Origin: Ignelater luminosus
Lineage: Eukaryota > Arthropoda > Insecta > Coleoptera > Elateridae
Direction: 5' to 3'
Length of the DNA stretch: 64,000 bases
Assembly (NCBI GenBank): GCA_011009095.1
Contig: VTPC01090564.1
Location: forward strand, 124,001-188,000
The notes beneath the pieces are model-generated. The model was given only the letters and a program-made list of their open reading frames with translations. It ran no database searches and was not told the DNA's origin. Of the stretch, positions 37,309 through 47,467 are shown one piece after another; the stretch's first letter is position 1; the number at the start of each line of letters is the position of its first letter. The translations under genes and the position numbers were made by a program.

Positions 37309-37523
37309 GTCATTGTTGTTCTGTCATCATCATAAGTAAGTCCCGTGAATCCTCTCCACTTTTTTCTATCCTGAGCCAATCTCTTCATCTAGCTATAACT
37401 CTGTTCACTCTTCACATTGTCTACCATCTTTGTTCTTCTTTTTCCCATGCTACTTGTTCCATCTACACTCCCTTCCAACAGATCTCTCATCAAACAATCC
37501 TTTCTTAAAACATGTCCTAACCT
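37309..37523 (-). pseudogene. Non-LTR retrotransposon C-terminal fragment
   Basis: One minus frame reads LGHVLRKDCLMRDLLEGSV then GKRRTKMVDNVKSEQSY. A TAG (about 37390) follows, then MKRLAQDRKKWRGFTGLTYD. This is the conserved tail after the reverse transcriptase in many insect non-LTR elements (GH-x-LR, DLLEG, RRRTKM-D, ML-A-DR-KWR). Apart from the single stop the frame is intact over about 70 codons. Endonuclease and reverse transcriptase are absent. 5' truncation is normal for these elements because target-primed reverse transcription often stops early. Like the other two non-LTR pieces it is on the minus strand, but its position relative to them does not fit a single broken element. Confidence 0.7.
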
Positions 37524-37843
37524 GTATTAATTATAAAATATGTCAGGTTTTAGACTGATGTCGTTTGCTCTGCCATTAAATAACATTTTTTTCACATCCT
37601 AATGAGATGTGTTTGAACTGTGATACTTTGAGGTCTTTTCAAACATAAATGTGACAGAACTAATAACTAATAAATAAATAATCTACTTTCTGGATATTTC
37701 TCAATATGTTTTCAAGTTTCAAAGCAGGAATCAAGGCGACACAAATTAAGTTCACACGAAATCTGCTTAAAATATTTTCAGATGAGATCCCTGTTGTCTC
37801 CAAGTAATCAAATGCAAATGAAGGTTTGGTGTAAAATTTAAAT
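37524..37843. other. No recognisable gene
   Basis: Nothing recognised other than the immediate flank of the retrotransposon tail. Confidence 0.4.
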
Positions 37844-37912
37844 TAAGAGTTTGATAAGGCCAAAACATGAAATCTGATTTACTAGTTTTTAACCAATTTC
37901 TTATCGGTTTGA
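37844..37912. repeat. Inverted-repeat copy B (partner at 33392)
   Basis: TAAGAGTTTGATAAGGCCAA, ACATGAAATCTGATTT and TTATCGGTTTGA are the reverse complement of the repeat at 33392-33448 with a few differences and a longer middle. It lies between a retrotransposon tail and a piggyBac remnant. Confidence 0.6.
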
Positions 37913-38073
37913 TGATTAACACGTCAGTTGGTCAGTTGGAAAACTCAAAATGTGCAAAAAATTGCACTAGCTTTTTTTAGCAATTTTGGTCATAAAAAAC
38001 CTTTTTAATAATCTCCGATCCTCTATAAATATGAAAAAACCTTATTTTGAGTATCTTTGAGGGAATTGAGATT

Positions 38074-38147
38074 TGACGCCAATAGACGTCCTGTCATTTT
38101 TAAAATGAAATTTTTTCTAGATATCGACATGACGCCAATAGACGTCC
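38074..38147. repeat. Two 18-bp direct repeats at the piggyBac break point
   Basis: TGACGCCAATAGACGTCC occurs exactly at 38074-38091 and again at 38130-38147, 56 bases apart. It contains near-palindromic GACGCC/GACGTC halves. The repeats sit where the piggyBac transposase similarity stops, so they may be subterminal repeats of that element brought next to its truncated gene by an internal deletion. A looser relative lies at 39185 on the other side. Confidence 0.5.
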
Positions 38148-38798
38148 AAGACATTCCGAACGGCACAAGACCCTAAGGATCAATTCAAACAAAAAGGAAT
38201 ATTGGGTGATAATAAAGAACATCTCTTTATGATAAATAACGGCGCATATTGGTAGTTGAAACTTGGCCTTGAAGCAAACACAGCCCAAAAAAAGCTTTCA
38301 TTTCTTTCGTCGTAATTGGTCGAAAACTTGTCTTGTTTTTGGTCTGTTCGTGTTTGCTAGTGACTGTCCATAATTGTTTGAGCAATTTGCTATATATTCT
38401 AGTATATGCGGCATAAATAGACATTCAAAATTGTTTTTTGGTGTGGCATTTGCTTCAATATCTATTTTGAGTCCAACACTGGTATTGTCAAATCCGAGAT
38501 CTGGGATGGGCGCTTTTGTAGTTTTCTATAAAGATTCGGATTCTTCCAACATACCGTTTAGATCGTCACCCTCCTCTTGTTCTTTAGATGAGTGGCTGCT
38601 TTGTAATCCTTCTGGCCCTTCAGGCAATTCACTACTACGGGCATCTGAATTCGAAGAACCGCTTGGTACCTGGTTTCTGTCAGATTCATATTCATTGTCA
38701 CTGTTATGGTACGGATCTTCCTTTTTATCGGTAGACACCTCGTTGAACATTTAGCTTAACCGCATTGCCTCCCGTTCGTAAGGATCATTAGCACTCAT
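38148..38798 (-). pseudogene. piggyBac-type transposase, N-terminal fragment
   Basis: From the ATG at 38798 the minus strand encodes an acidic, Ser/Glu-rich leader (MSANDPYEREAMRLS, a TAA at 38751-38753, then MFNEVSTDKKEDPYHNSDNE and onward). This is the usual disordered N-terminus of piggyBac transposases. After a second stop (about 38526) the same frame continues with FECLFMPHILEYIANCSNN, the start of the first dimerisation domain. A frameshift then leads into FRPITTKEMKAFFGLCLLQG (about 38280-38340), the W/F-P-x-T-x-x-EMKAF-G motif family. The catalytic RNase-H-like domain (DDD) and the cysteine-rich tail are missing. The fragment does not overlap in content with the piggyBac piece at 12140-12600, so it cannot be said whether both are one subfamily. 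Confidence 0.72.
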
Positions 38799-40035
38799 CT
38801 AAAAAGAATTAAACTAATAAGTCGAGAATCTATACTAAACAATCTTTGAGACCTGGAAAATAGTTTGAAGACCTATAACATAACCTTACTAAAAAAAGTA
38901 AACAGGTACTTACTTTGCGATAAGAACTACATTACAGTGTAGCACGTGGTGTTTTCCTGCATAAAAAGAGCACATCAGAGCCCGAACGTGATCATTGTGA
39001 CACCAAAAGTGCAACCGAATGCATTTCTTGGGACGGCGTCGTGTAGAAATTGGGCGGGGCAGGTCAAAGACGTGTGGGGTTAGAATGCAAACCGCTTAAC
39101 TCGTAAAAGAACTGCACTACTCTAATATAAATGGTGCTGGTTGTGGCAGTAATCATGCATCTTAAACATTATATATGGGAAATGGGACGTCGATAGTCGT
39201 TCTGCCTGTTTTTTACAATGTAACTGCTATAACGAGCACGCCACACTGGACGCCGTACGTGTTAAATCCTGAGACCAGCTCTGGAGTGCGATTATGCCTC
39301 CATCTATTTAATCCAATGCAATAGATTATGCAAGGGCCACTCTGATAAATTATACTAGTTTTTCACATTATTCCATTTAGATCGTTCTATGTTACATTTA
39401 TGCAAAACGTCTCGGTTTTTGATCAATTCTACTAATTCTTATATAGACGGCATTCGATCTTCATTTATTTTGATATAGTTACATTAGTTTTTGTTTTCTA
39501 TTACTTCAAACCTGAAGATGATAGCTATAGGCTACATATCAAAGGAAGACCTATATCGATACGGCTTTATATTCCCAAGATCTATTTTTAGTTTTAAAGG
39601 GGTAAGGAAGGAAACAAATGCAAAAGGCCCATTGTATAACAAAGACAAATATTTGGTTCTTTGTTATTGAATCTGAAAATCTGCTGCAGAGTATCTTAAT
39701 TCTCATATGCAATATTATCTTCCCTATCCTTCTTGTTCTTCCGCTTTGATTTCTTTCTCAAATTTTAAATTTTAAAACGCATCATCATGGAAAAAAATCG
39801 TTTCAGTAGTAATTATTCGTAGAAATACCCTCAACCCCAACATCATCTATTCCAGATACACCCCTATGAAACCGAACTCAACTCTGTACAGTTTAATATA
39901 ATGGTGGAGGTTCTCAAATACAGTGTTTCTGCTTGAATTCTTGGATTCCAGACAGATTTTCTGGTCTATATCTTTTCGCTGACCTTCCACCAAGGAGACA
40001 GCGCAAGGTTTCTATTAGGACCCGGTAGGATCATA
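38799..40035. other. No gene; flank of piggyBac remnant
   Basis: 38940-39260 is GC-richer than its surroundings and could be the piggyBac 5' untranslated region, with GGACGTCGATAGTCG at 39185 as a possible subterminal repeat. No TTAA-flanked end could be fixed. The rest is AT-rich without a gene. Confidence 0.35.
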
Positions 40036-41308
40036 CGAGGGTGGTCTGAAAAGTTTCCGACCTAACAAAGATACAAGACATTTTTTCTGAAAATTTGTTT
40101 TTATTTCTCAACATAGTCTCCTTGTAACTCTACACACTTCTCCCAGCAATGCTCCCATCTCTGTAACCCGTCGCAATAGTACTCGGCATTTTTCTCTGCA
40201 AAATAATTGTTCACGAAGGTGATTCATTTGACGAAAATCTTTGTCCTCCGAGCACAATTTTTAGACGAGGGAACAAAAAGAAGTCGCTTGGGGCTAGATC
40301 TGGTGAGTAAGGCGGATGGTCAAGCAGTTCAAACCGTAATTCATGGATTTTCGCCATGGCAACCGCTGAGGTGTGAGACGGTGAAACAGGATTTTCTTTT
40401 TCTGCAAATGTGGCCGTTTTTTCGCACGTTCCGCCTTCAACTTGTCAAGTAATGATGCATAGTATGCTCCTGTAATGGTTTTTCCTTTTTGAAGATAATC
40501 GATTAAAATAACTCCATGACTATCCCAAAAAACAGTCGCCATCACTTTCCCAGCCGAATAAACAGTTTTTGCTTTTTTTGGAGCCGGTTCCCCCTTTGCA
40601 GTCCACTGTTTGGACTGTATTTTTGTTTCGGGCGTATAATGGTGTATCCAAGTTTCATCTACAGTAATTAATCGGCGCCAAAACTCGGACTTATTTTGCC
40701 TAAACTGCGCCAATAGAGCGTTGGAAATATTCATTCGAACACGTTTTTGGTCTGACGTGAGCAAACGCGGCACCCAACGCGCGGACAGCTTTCTCATGCC
40801 TAAATGTTGATTTAATATGTGACAAACACGTTCTTTTGACATGTTCATAACCTCTGCTATCTCTCTCACTTTAATTCGGCGATCGTCTAGCACCATTTGG
40901 TGAACTTTGGCGATGTTTTCGTCGGTAGTTACAGTTTTTGGACGTCCCGAACGTTCATCGTCTCCCAAGCTCTTACGGCCACGTTTAAATTCAGCAGCCC
41001 AAACTTTCACTGTGGTAAATGATGGTGCAGAGTCCCCATACACAGAATCCAACTCGTCTTTTATTTGCGAAGGCGTATTGCCTTTCAAGAACAAATATTT
41101 AATGACAGCTCGATACTCGATTTTGTCCATTTTCACAAAAAAACTCACATCAACTCACTCAAACGACTGTTACATAAAAACTGCGCGTCCAAAATGACTG
41201 AAACTTTGGTGAGTAACTGTCAACAGATGAACAACGAAATTCAGTAGCTTTTATTTACGAGTGCTGCCATCTTCACGTTGAGGTCGGAAACTTTTCAAAC
41301 CACCCTCG
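40036..41308 (-). mobile_element. Complete mariner element with 28-bp TIRs and TA duplication
   Basis: The left end (40036-40063, CGAGGGTGGTCTGAAAAGTT then TCCGACCT) and the reverse complement of the right end (41281-41308) match at 27 of 28 bases. The element is flanked by TA at 40034-40035 and TA at 41309-41310. The 1273-bp length is normal for mariner. The single gene lies on the minus strand and is described separately. The ends are well preserved, which suggests a fairly recent insertion, yet the transposase carries two deletions and the copy could only move if an enzyme were supplied elsewhere. Confidence 0.93.
40101..41148 (-). pseudogene. Mariner transposase, two frameshifting deletions
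   Basis: The first open part runs from the ATG at 41146-41148 (M-D-K-I-E-Y at residue 7 is an alternative start). It carries the N-terminal helix-turn-helix (KGNTPSQIKDELDSVYGD, residues 22-39), the linker SGRPKT, a second helix-turn-helix (VREIAEVMNMSKERVCHIL), WVPRLL at 125-130 and ITVDETWIHHY with the first catalytic Asp at residue 164. It also has the family motif VFWDSHG. Near 40380 about 13 bases are missing exactly where HQDNAP should be, so the second catalytic Asp is lost and the frame shifts. In the shifted frame PSHTSAVAMAKIHEL and SPDLAPSDFFLF (third Asp) are readable. A second short deletion near 40224 restores the frame of VNNYFAEKNAEYYCDGLQRW. The tail ends at TAA 40101-40103. 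Family assignment is certain; activity is excluded. Confidence 0.93.
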
Positions 41309-41310
41309 TA

Positions 41311-44300
41311 TACCCAAGAACTATTAAAATCGATTTGACTGTTTTCGAGATCTAGAAAATAAAAATTTTTAAACGTATGGTTTTTTGCATTTCAACTGAA
41401 CACTTAAATGACGACGTGAGATTGGTGAAGGTTTCTAGAAGGCCCAAATAAAACTGCGTGGAGGAGTCTGATGATAAAATTATTCTTTAAAATCAAATCT
41501 AACCTGTTTATAAAATATGGCATTGGAAATAAAATAAACATGACTACATGTAGTCCAAATATGTTTCGATCCTATTTACTTGAATGAGAATAATTGAACA
41601 TTTCGATAAATTCTAAAAATAAATTAAATACAGGTATTGTTTCTGTTTGAACATTTGTTTTGCGTTACTGTGTGTTTTGTTTAAAGAATTTTGAGGCATT
41701 CATTAAGAGCCAATTTAAAAAATGATGTTGTTTTAACAGGCTACTTGTTAAGTACGGATCTCTGCAGACAAGCTTGATTTGTTTGCTCTGTTTTATCCTT
41801 ATTTGTCGCTCTATCTAAATCGTTTTGTACCAAAATAGCTTGTTACATCAAAGTGTGAGGACACTACCCCTTTTAATAACGTGTTCAGTTTACTTAGGCC
41901 TCCGATTAAAATAGAGCAGTTTTAATCTTCCACCTTTTAAAAGAGACAAGTTATGGTACGTACTCGGGATTCAAAATTGAATATCTGGAGGAGATTGCTT
42001 GAACTATTGCAGGTGTAGTTATTAAACCGTTAATTACCGATAGTTAATAACGTAGTTAATATTAACACTTTAAAACTAATTTTGAGACGGAGTGTGCGTG
42101 TGATAATATTCCAAACGCTTTAAACAAAGTTAGGAGGAACAAGAATTGAGAAAACACGAGGTATAATAATGAAAGATTAAAGTTTTAAAAGGGGCCATTT
42201 TTGTCGGCAAACTTTATATACGTGTTGTCAAAGTTGCCGCGTTCAGCACTCGTCTTATGCAGGGTTTAAATATTTATGCATTACGTACTTTTAACTGCAT
42301 TAAGGTTGCAAGAAAGTGTGGCTCTAGAGAGAGAAACAACTAATAAAATATATTGTACACTTGGGAAATTAATATCAAGTGTCTTAATCCCAACCTTCTG
42401 TGTTGCAAACGGCTGCGTTATTTTTCACAGCCTGTGACCTAACATTATAACGGGCCAAGACGGCGGCGTCTTGTTAGACTCTAGGGCGTCGCGAGGACCT
42501 ACGGACTGGTACTGTGTTAATTCATTTACATATAATTTTGCGAATCATTATTACGGACTATTATGTGATTACTACGTTTTCAGGTATAACAACTTCTCGT
42601 ATAAATTATTTTAGCTATTACAATGGTAAATTGTTAATACCAGGAAAAATAGAACTATCGCACGTGCAGCGAGAGAATGCAGTAACGGTAGATTATATGG
42701 AATGCTGCAAATCTGCTATATGAAAGCACTTCATAAATTCGGTATGAAAGCATCTACATTTTATTATTTTTGTCATCACAAAACGAAGTTTTGAATCAGG
42801 TGGAGTGTCCCACATAAATAATTTTATTCGAAGGGGTATCCATTAAGTTTTTCATGGCATACCTACGCGTAGGTTTCTCGGCGTAAAATCAAACATAATA
42901 GCGGAGTGGACAAGATAGCGGGTAAATTATGCTCAGTTTACGTATCACAGCTCTCATGGTAGAAAAATCAGTAGAATATGATTACTCAGCGGTTTTTTAA
43001 TCGGTTTCCAACCCATAAAATAAAAATTGCTAGATAGGCCGGCTTTATTTTTAGGGAAATCTGTAGCATAAAATCTATAAATTCGGTAGGATCTGTGTTA
43101 CATCGTATCGTTTTTCAGCTTTTATGTGAGCGGGGTTAAATTTCGTGCCGCCAGCAGAAAAAGTTTGAAAGCCTCTGATGCATCGCATGTTGTCTATAAA
43201 ATGGAAATTTCAATATTTTTACGTGCAACACTTTTCGTCAGGAAACAAGGCAACATTTATATATGCAGGAGGAACAAAATGAAATTCCTTTTAGCAGGTT
43301 ATCACAATTAACACTGTCCGTGCGGACGTACCCCAATTTAAATATAAATTAAAAGCCGGTATACAGCGATATTCGGAGCTTTGGCGCAGATATGATTATA
43401 TTTGGCTAATCTCGATAATAAACGAGCTTGAAAGCGTTTCGTCCAACGCAATATTGTCACCGGCGCAACGGTTAATTCATATAAAATGCATAATTTTATA
43501 TGCATAACTGTTTACATATGCAACTGAGCTGAATGCGGGTATAAAACGTTTGCGCGCGAATAAACATGGTTTAGCGACGCGAGGACTCTCAACGCTCTTG
43601 AGGACCCTTACAACGACGCCGCTACCGCCGCGACGCATCTCGAGGACCACGGCGCCTTGTAGATTAGCGGTATCTTCACGTTCTTTAACCACCAAGCCGG
43701 GAAATAGCAAAGTCATGCAGACATTCACAGCCACTTACGTATTAAAAACACCGCCTCATAAATATGCATGTTTTAATTGCCTACTAAAATTAAAGCAAGG
43801 ATTAGCATTTTAGCGTCTTTTGAATTAAGCAATTATTGTGATTTATTTAACAAACTTATTTTAAATTACTTTAAATAAAAGCTGTTTACATCTTTTTATT
43901 GAATAAATGTTCTGCTAGTTCACATTTGCACATAAACAAGGTAGAGATTTAGACTTTAAACTCGAAAAAATATATTTAAACAAATCTGATTATTTATTTT
44001 TGTTGGTTGTTTATTTAAAGCACGTTATACAGGCAATGTCGTAAGAGCAATAAAACATCAATTTATCTGCATATTCACATCAAACACGCCTTGTTATGTA
44101 AACTATAATAGAATTAATAATGCTGATATTATGTATGAGCTAAAACTAGTCCTGATTATATCTTGTCAAAGATTGCTCTTCTGTCAAAAGCACTGAAGTC
44201 AAAACAAAATATCACAAAGGAAGATTCACTGTTGATTTCACAGTATTGTTTTTAGCTAGCATGAGAAACTACAAACGATTCTAAATTTATCATTATTATC

Positions 44301-44899
44301 ACTAAATAACAACTCCATTTTGTAACCAAACAAAAAGTTTTATAAATAATTTCTATTGTAGGAAGCTCCTAATTACCAAAGTTTTTACTATTTTACTGTG
44401 AGCAAGAAATTCTTTAATTAAACATCTTACAATTTAAAATGTAAAAATTATTAAAATTATACAGAGTGTTTCACAAATATTACCACTATTATTTCCAGAT
44501 GATTGTGTCAACTATAAACATTTGTAGAATAGAAAATTTGATTTTATTTGAAAATGACGCATTTTTATTTAAAATTAGGAAGTCTACCGAAAGATACCAA
44601 AACATACAAGGTGTTTGAATTAAAAAATCAAATTTAATGTGATCATAGATTAAATCAAAACAGAAACCAAAGAGCCATTGCTCAATCTTAAAATAAGAGA
44701 ATGAATAAACATTTTATAAGAAAATAAGGAAAAATAGCAAATAAACATGCTACTGTTCAAAGTGAAAGCTTCTGTGGAATAACAACTAATTTAATAAAGA
44801 AGACTATGAAGGGACAAGAGAGTAAAGAACTTACCATCAAATCTATGAAGAAGACCCAATGACAATTTTTTCCTCATTTAGAGAGCAATGGATCCAACC
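41311..44899. other. No recognisable gene
   Basis: GC-richer patches at 42420-42510 (including the palindrome AAGACGGCGGCGTCTT) and 43540-43720 stand out. The latter gives overlapping open frames on both strands (87 and 85 codons), but neither shows a domain. A promoter or first exon is possible but unsupported. ACAGAGTGTTTCACAAATATT near 44461 is another transposon-end-like string. Confidence 0.35.
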
Positions 44900-45660
44900 T
44901 CAACATACTAACTATGACCCCAAAATTTCCATGCAAGGTGTAAGACCGGTCAGCGTCAGCTCGTGGATTTTTTGTGTTAGTTTGACAAAATCAAAGATAT
45001 CTATCTGATTTTTTGTTTCCACTTGCTGATGTCTAAGCCTGATTAAACTATAGGCTGTACCCAAGTCACCGAAGTCTAAATAGTGTAACATTAAAGTAAG
45101 ATAGCAGGTAGGAGCATTCAGTGCGATTTGTGATATTTTGTTTTTGATGGCGATTAAGTAAAACATTGATGAGGCCAAGTCAAAAGTATAAAATATTTTA
45201 AGTTAATTACTTTGCTCACGTTTGTAGGCCATATAAGCAGTCGATAACCGTTCATGACTGTTTTGTTGATGGGCCCAAAATCAAAAATACAAAATATTGT
45301 TAAGTTAATTACTTCTTTCACAAACAGCGTATGAGCTTAGGAAGACCATACGTTAATGAGCAAGCCTAATGGGGACTCGTGAGTTTTCCTCTTTGATAGG
45401 AACAAGTCAGAAAGGTAAAGTATTTTAAAATTAATTACGTGGTTCACGTATAGGATTTAGGCCCAGGAAGGCTATAGATTTAAAGAGCGGTTAATAACGA
45501 CTCATAAGTTTTTTCTTTTTTGTTGATGGAACCAAATAAAAAATGCAAAATATTGTTAATCACTTTGCTGAAGTATACAGGGTATAAACTCGGAAAGATT
45601 GCAGGGTAGATGCGCGGAATCAATAGCGGCTCGTGAATTCGTTTTGTTGATGGGGTTAAA
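44900..45660. repeat. Diverged tandem repeat, period about 100-130 bp
   Basis: Units are anchored by (G/A)TTGAT followed by a purine-rich stretch, ATAAAATATT or ACAAAATATT, TTAAGTTAATTACTT, and CTCGTGA-like strings. Anchors fall at 45165, 45265, 45392, 45522 and 45646, giving steps of 100, 127, 130 and 124 bases. A related partial unit lies at about 44930-44995 (CAGCTCGTGGATTTTTTGTG). The copies are strongly diverged. Minus-strand frames of 88 and 140 codons overlap the array, but their sequence is explained by the repeat. Confidence 0.6.
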
Positions 45661-46428
45661 TCTTTATGTTGCCTATTAGAAACTAACATTAACTGTTCAA
45701 TATAAACCTTCAAAATTAAAACACTACAGGGGAAGATAATTAAAACTAAACACGTAGTTAATCCCTTTTGTTTGAAAATTGGCGTAATATCAAATACTAT
45801 AGGATTGAACTTATTCTTAGTTCGCAAGGAAACTAAAAATATATTTTGGAAAATTATTACCAAACTACTAGTACGCAGATACGACATCTGTAAGATGTCC
45901 ACTGAAGCAAATCTTCGTTATTATTAATGAAGATTACCTCTTTGCAAACTACGTTTTTGGGCTCTTGAATTGTTCAGAAACGTAACTAGTAAGTTCTAGA
46001 TTTCAAGAATCCCTAAAATAACTAAGATCTTGGTGGCCAATGCAAAGTCACTGTGTTGCTACTCTGACCTTTTCAATATTTTATGGTGTACGATCTGTGC
46101 AAATCTTGATCTATCGTTAAAATTTCTCATTCATCTCAAAATGGCATTTCTTGACAAAATCACATATACAGTGTGTTTAGCAAGGAATGGGACAGCACGA
46201 TATCTCAAAAACGAATGTAGATTTTAAAATTCTGAAAACTTTGTTATAAATGTAAGGTAGGGGCACATATTTTGTGATAAAAAGTGTTTAAATTAAACGC
46301 GTCACCGCCAGGTGGCACCACCTAACCTAATTTTTTTAAATTTATTTGTAGTTGAAATCTGAATATCAGTGGTACCTGTACGTTTTGTAACAATAAAATG
46401 TATTTTAACTTAAATAATGGCACGTGCT
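45661..46428. other. Repeat flank and 3' flank of DD41D element
   Basis: No gene was recognised up to about 46165. ATACAGTGTGTTTAGCAAGGAATGG at 46167 is a typical terminal sequence and is probably the 3' end of the DD41D transposon that follows on the minus strand. The matching end beyond 47467 was not found. Confidence 0.4.
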
Positions 46429-47467
46429 TTAAACTAAATGTTCAAACTGTCTTCCAGCAGCTTCACGACATTTTATTGCTCGTGTAATCACAGCATGTTG
46501 AACACCTTGGAGCATTTGTTCATTAACAGTTGTTGCTGCTTCTTGTATGCGATTTATTAATTGTTCTTCATTTTCAACAAGCGTTAGATACACTGAATTT
46601 TTTAAAAGTCCCCACAAGTGGTGTCCAAGCTACGGGACTTCCACGACCAATCTACTTTTGCGGATAGTTCTCGTTAAACCATTGTCGAACTCTAGCAGCA
46701 TAATGAGATGGTGCACCATCTTGCTGCACCCACATATCCCGACGGACCAACAAAGGAACATCATCCAGCAGATTATAAAAATCGTTATTTAAAAAAATTA
46801 GGTAGTTTTCAGCAGTTAACCTGTTAGGTAGTATAAAAGGACCAACCATTTTATTTCCTACCATGCCCGCCCATACGTTCACCGAAAAGCGAGCTTGAAA
46901 ATTGCTTTCCTGAAAGACGTGAGGATTTTCATGTGCCCAGATGTGTTGGTTATGAACATTAAAAATACCATTTCTTGTAAAGGTAGCCTTATCCGTCCAC
47001 AGCACGTTACTTACAAAAGCAGGGTTTCTTCTGTGTTGGTCTAGGAGCCATTCGCAAAAGGTCACACGTTTTTCAAAACCTGCTTCCATCAAATGCTGAA
47101 CTCGATTCTTGTGATAGGGATGAAGCCCATCTTCTTTTAGGATTTTGTGGACAGTTGTTTTTGAAGCAGGCACAACTCGAGAAATAGCACGAACGCTGGT
47201 ACTGGAATTGTTTTCTGCAATATTTAGAACGTCTTCTTCTAAATCGGGATTTCTGACTGCTCGCGGCCTACCTCTGTTTAAATTATGAAATGGCATAATA
47301 TTTCCAGATTCTCTAAGCCTTTGGTGTGCATTCCGAATAACGTTATGATTTGGATGGCGTCTATTTGGAAAACGTTCTGCATAAAGTCTGGCAGCTTCAT
47401 TATAATTTCCATTACATTGCCCAAGATACAGAATCAAGTCGGTATACTCATGTATTGCACACTCCAT
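46429..47467 (-). pseudogene. DD41D-type (IS630/Tc1-mariner) transposase, broken
   Basis: From the ATG at 47465-47467 the minus frame encodes an N-terminal helix-turn-helix (YLGQCNGNYNEAARLYAERF), a GRPRA-V linker, a second helix-turn-helix (SVRAISRVVPASKTTVHKIL) and HPYHKNRVQHL. The first catalytic Asp follows in VLWTDKATF, then FSVNVWAGMVGNKMVGPFIL, then the second Asp in VQQDGAPSHYAARV. A TAG at 46652-46654 replaces the Trp that is present in the related gene at 50947-52005. About 13 residues are then deleted at the junction near 46620, removing SPD...P-x-D with the third catalytic Asp and shifting frame. The tail (LWGLLKNSVYLTLVENEEQL to FEHLV, stop 46429-46431) is intact. It lacks two essential features and is inactive. 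Many insect genomes label such genes as DUF4817 or HTH domain proteins. Confidence 0.85.

Noticed and set aside
40501..40540. VFWDSHG Asp in the mariner as a catalytic residue
   Set aside because: This Asp is conserved in the family but is not one of the DD34D triad; the second catalytic Asp is in the deleted HQDNAP segment.
43477..43813. Overlapping 85- and 87-codon frames on both strands in a GC-richer patch
   Set aside because: Open frames on both strands are expected where TA-rich stop codons are scarce; neither shows a domain, start context or conserved motif.
45480..45902. 140-codon minus-strand open frame
   Set aside because: Half of it overlaps the diverged tandem repeat, and the rest has no recognisable motif.
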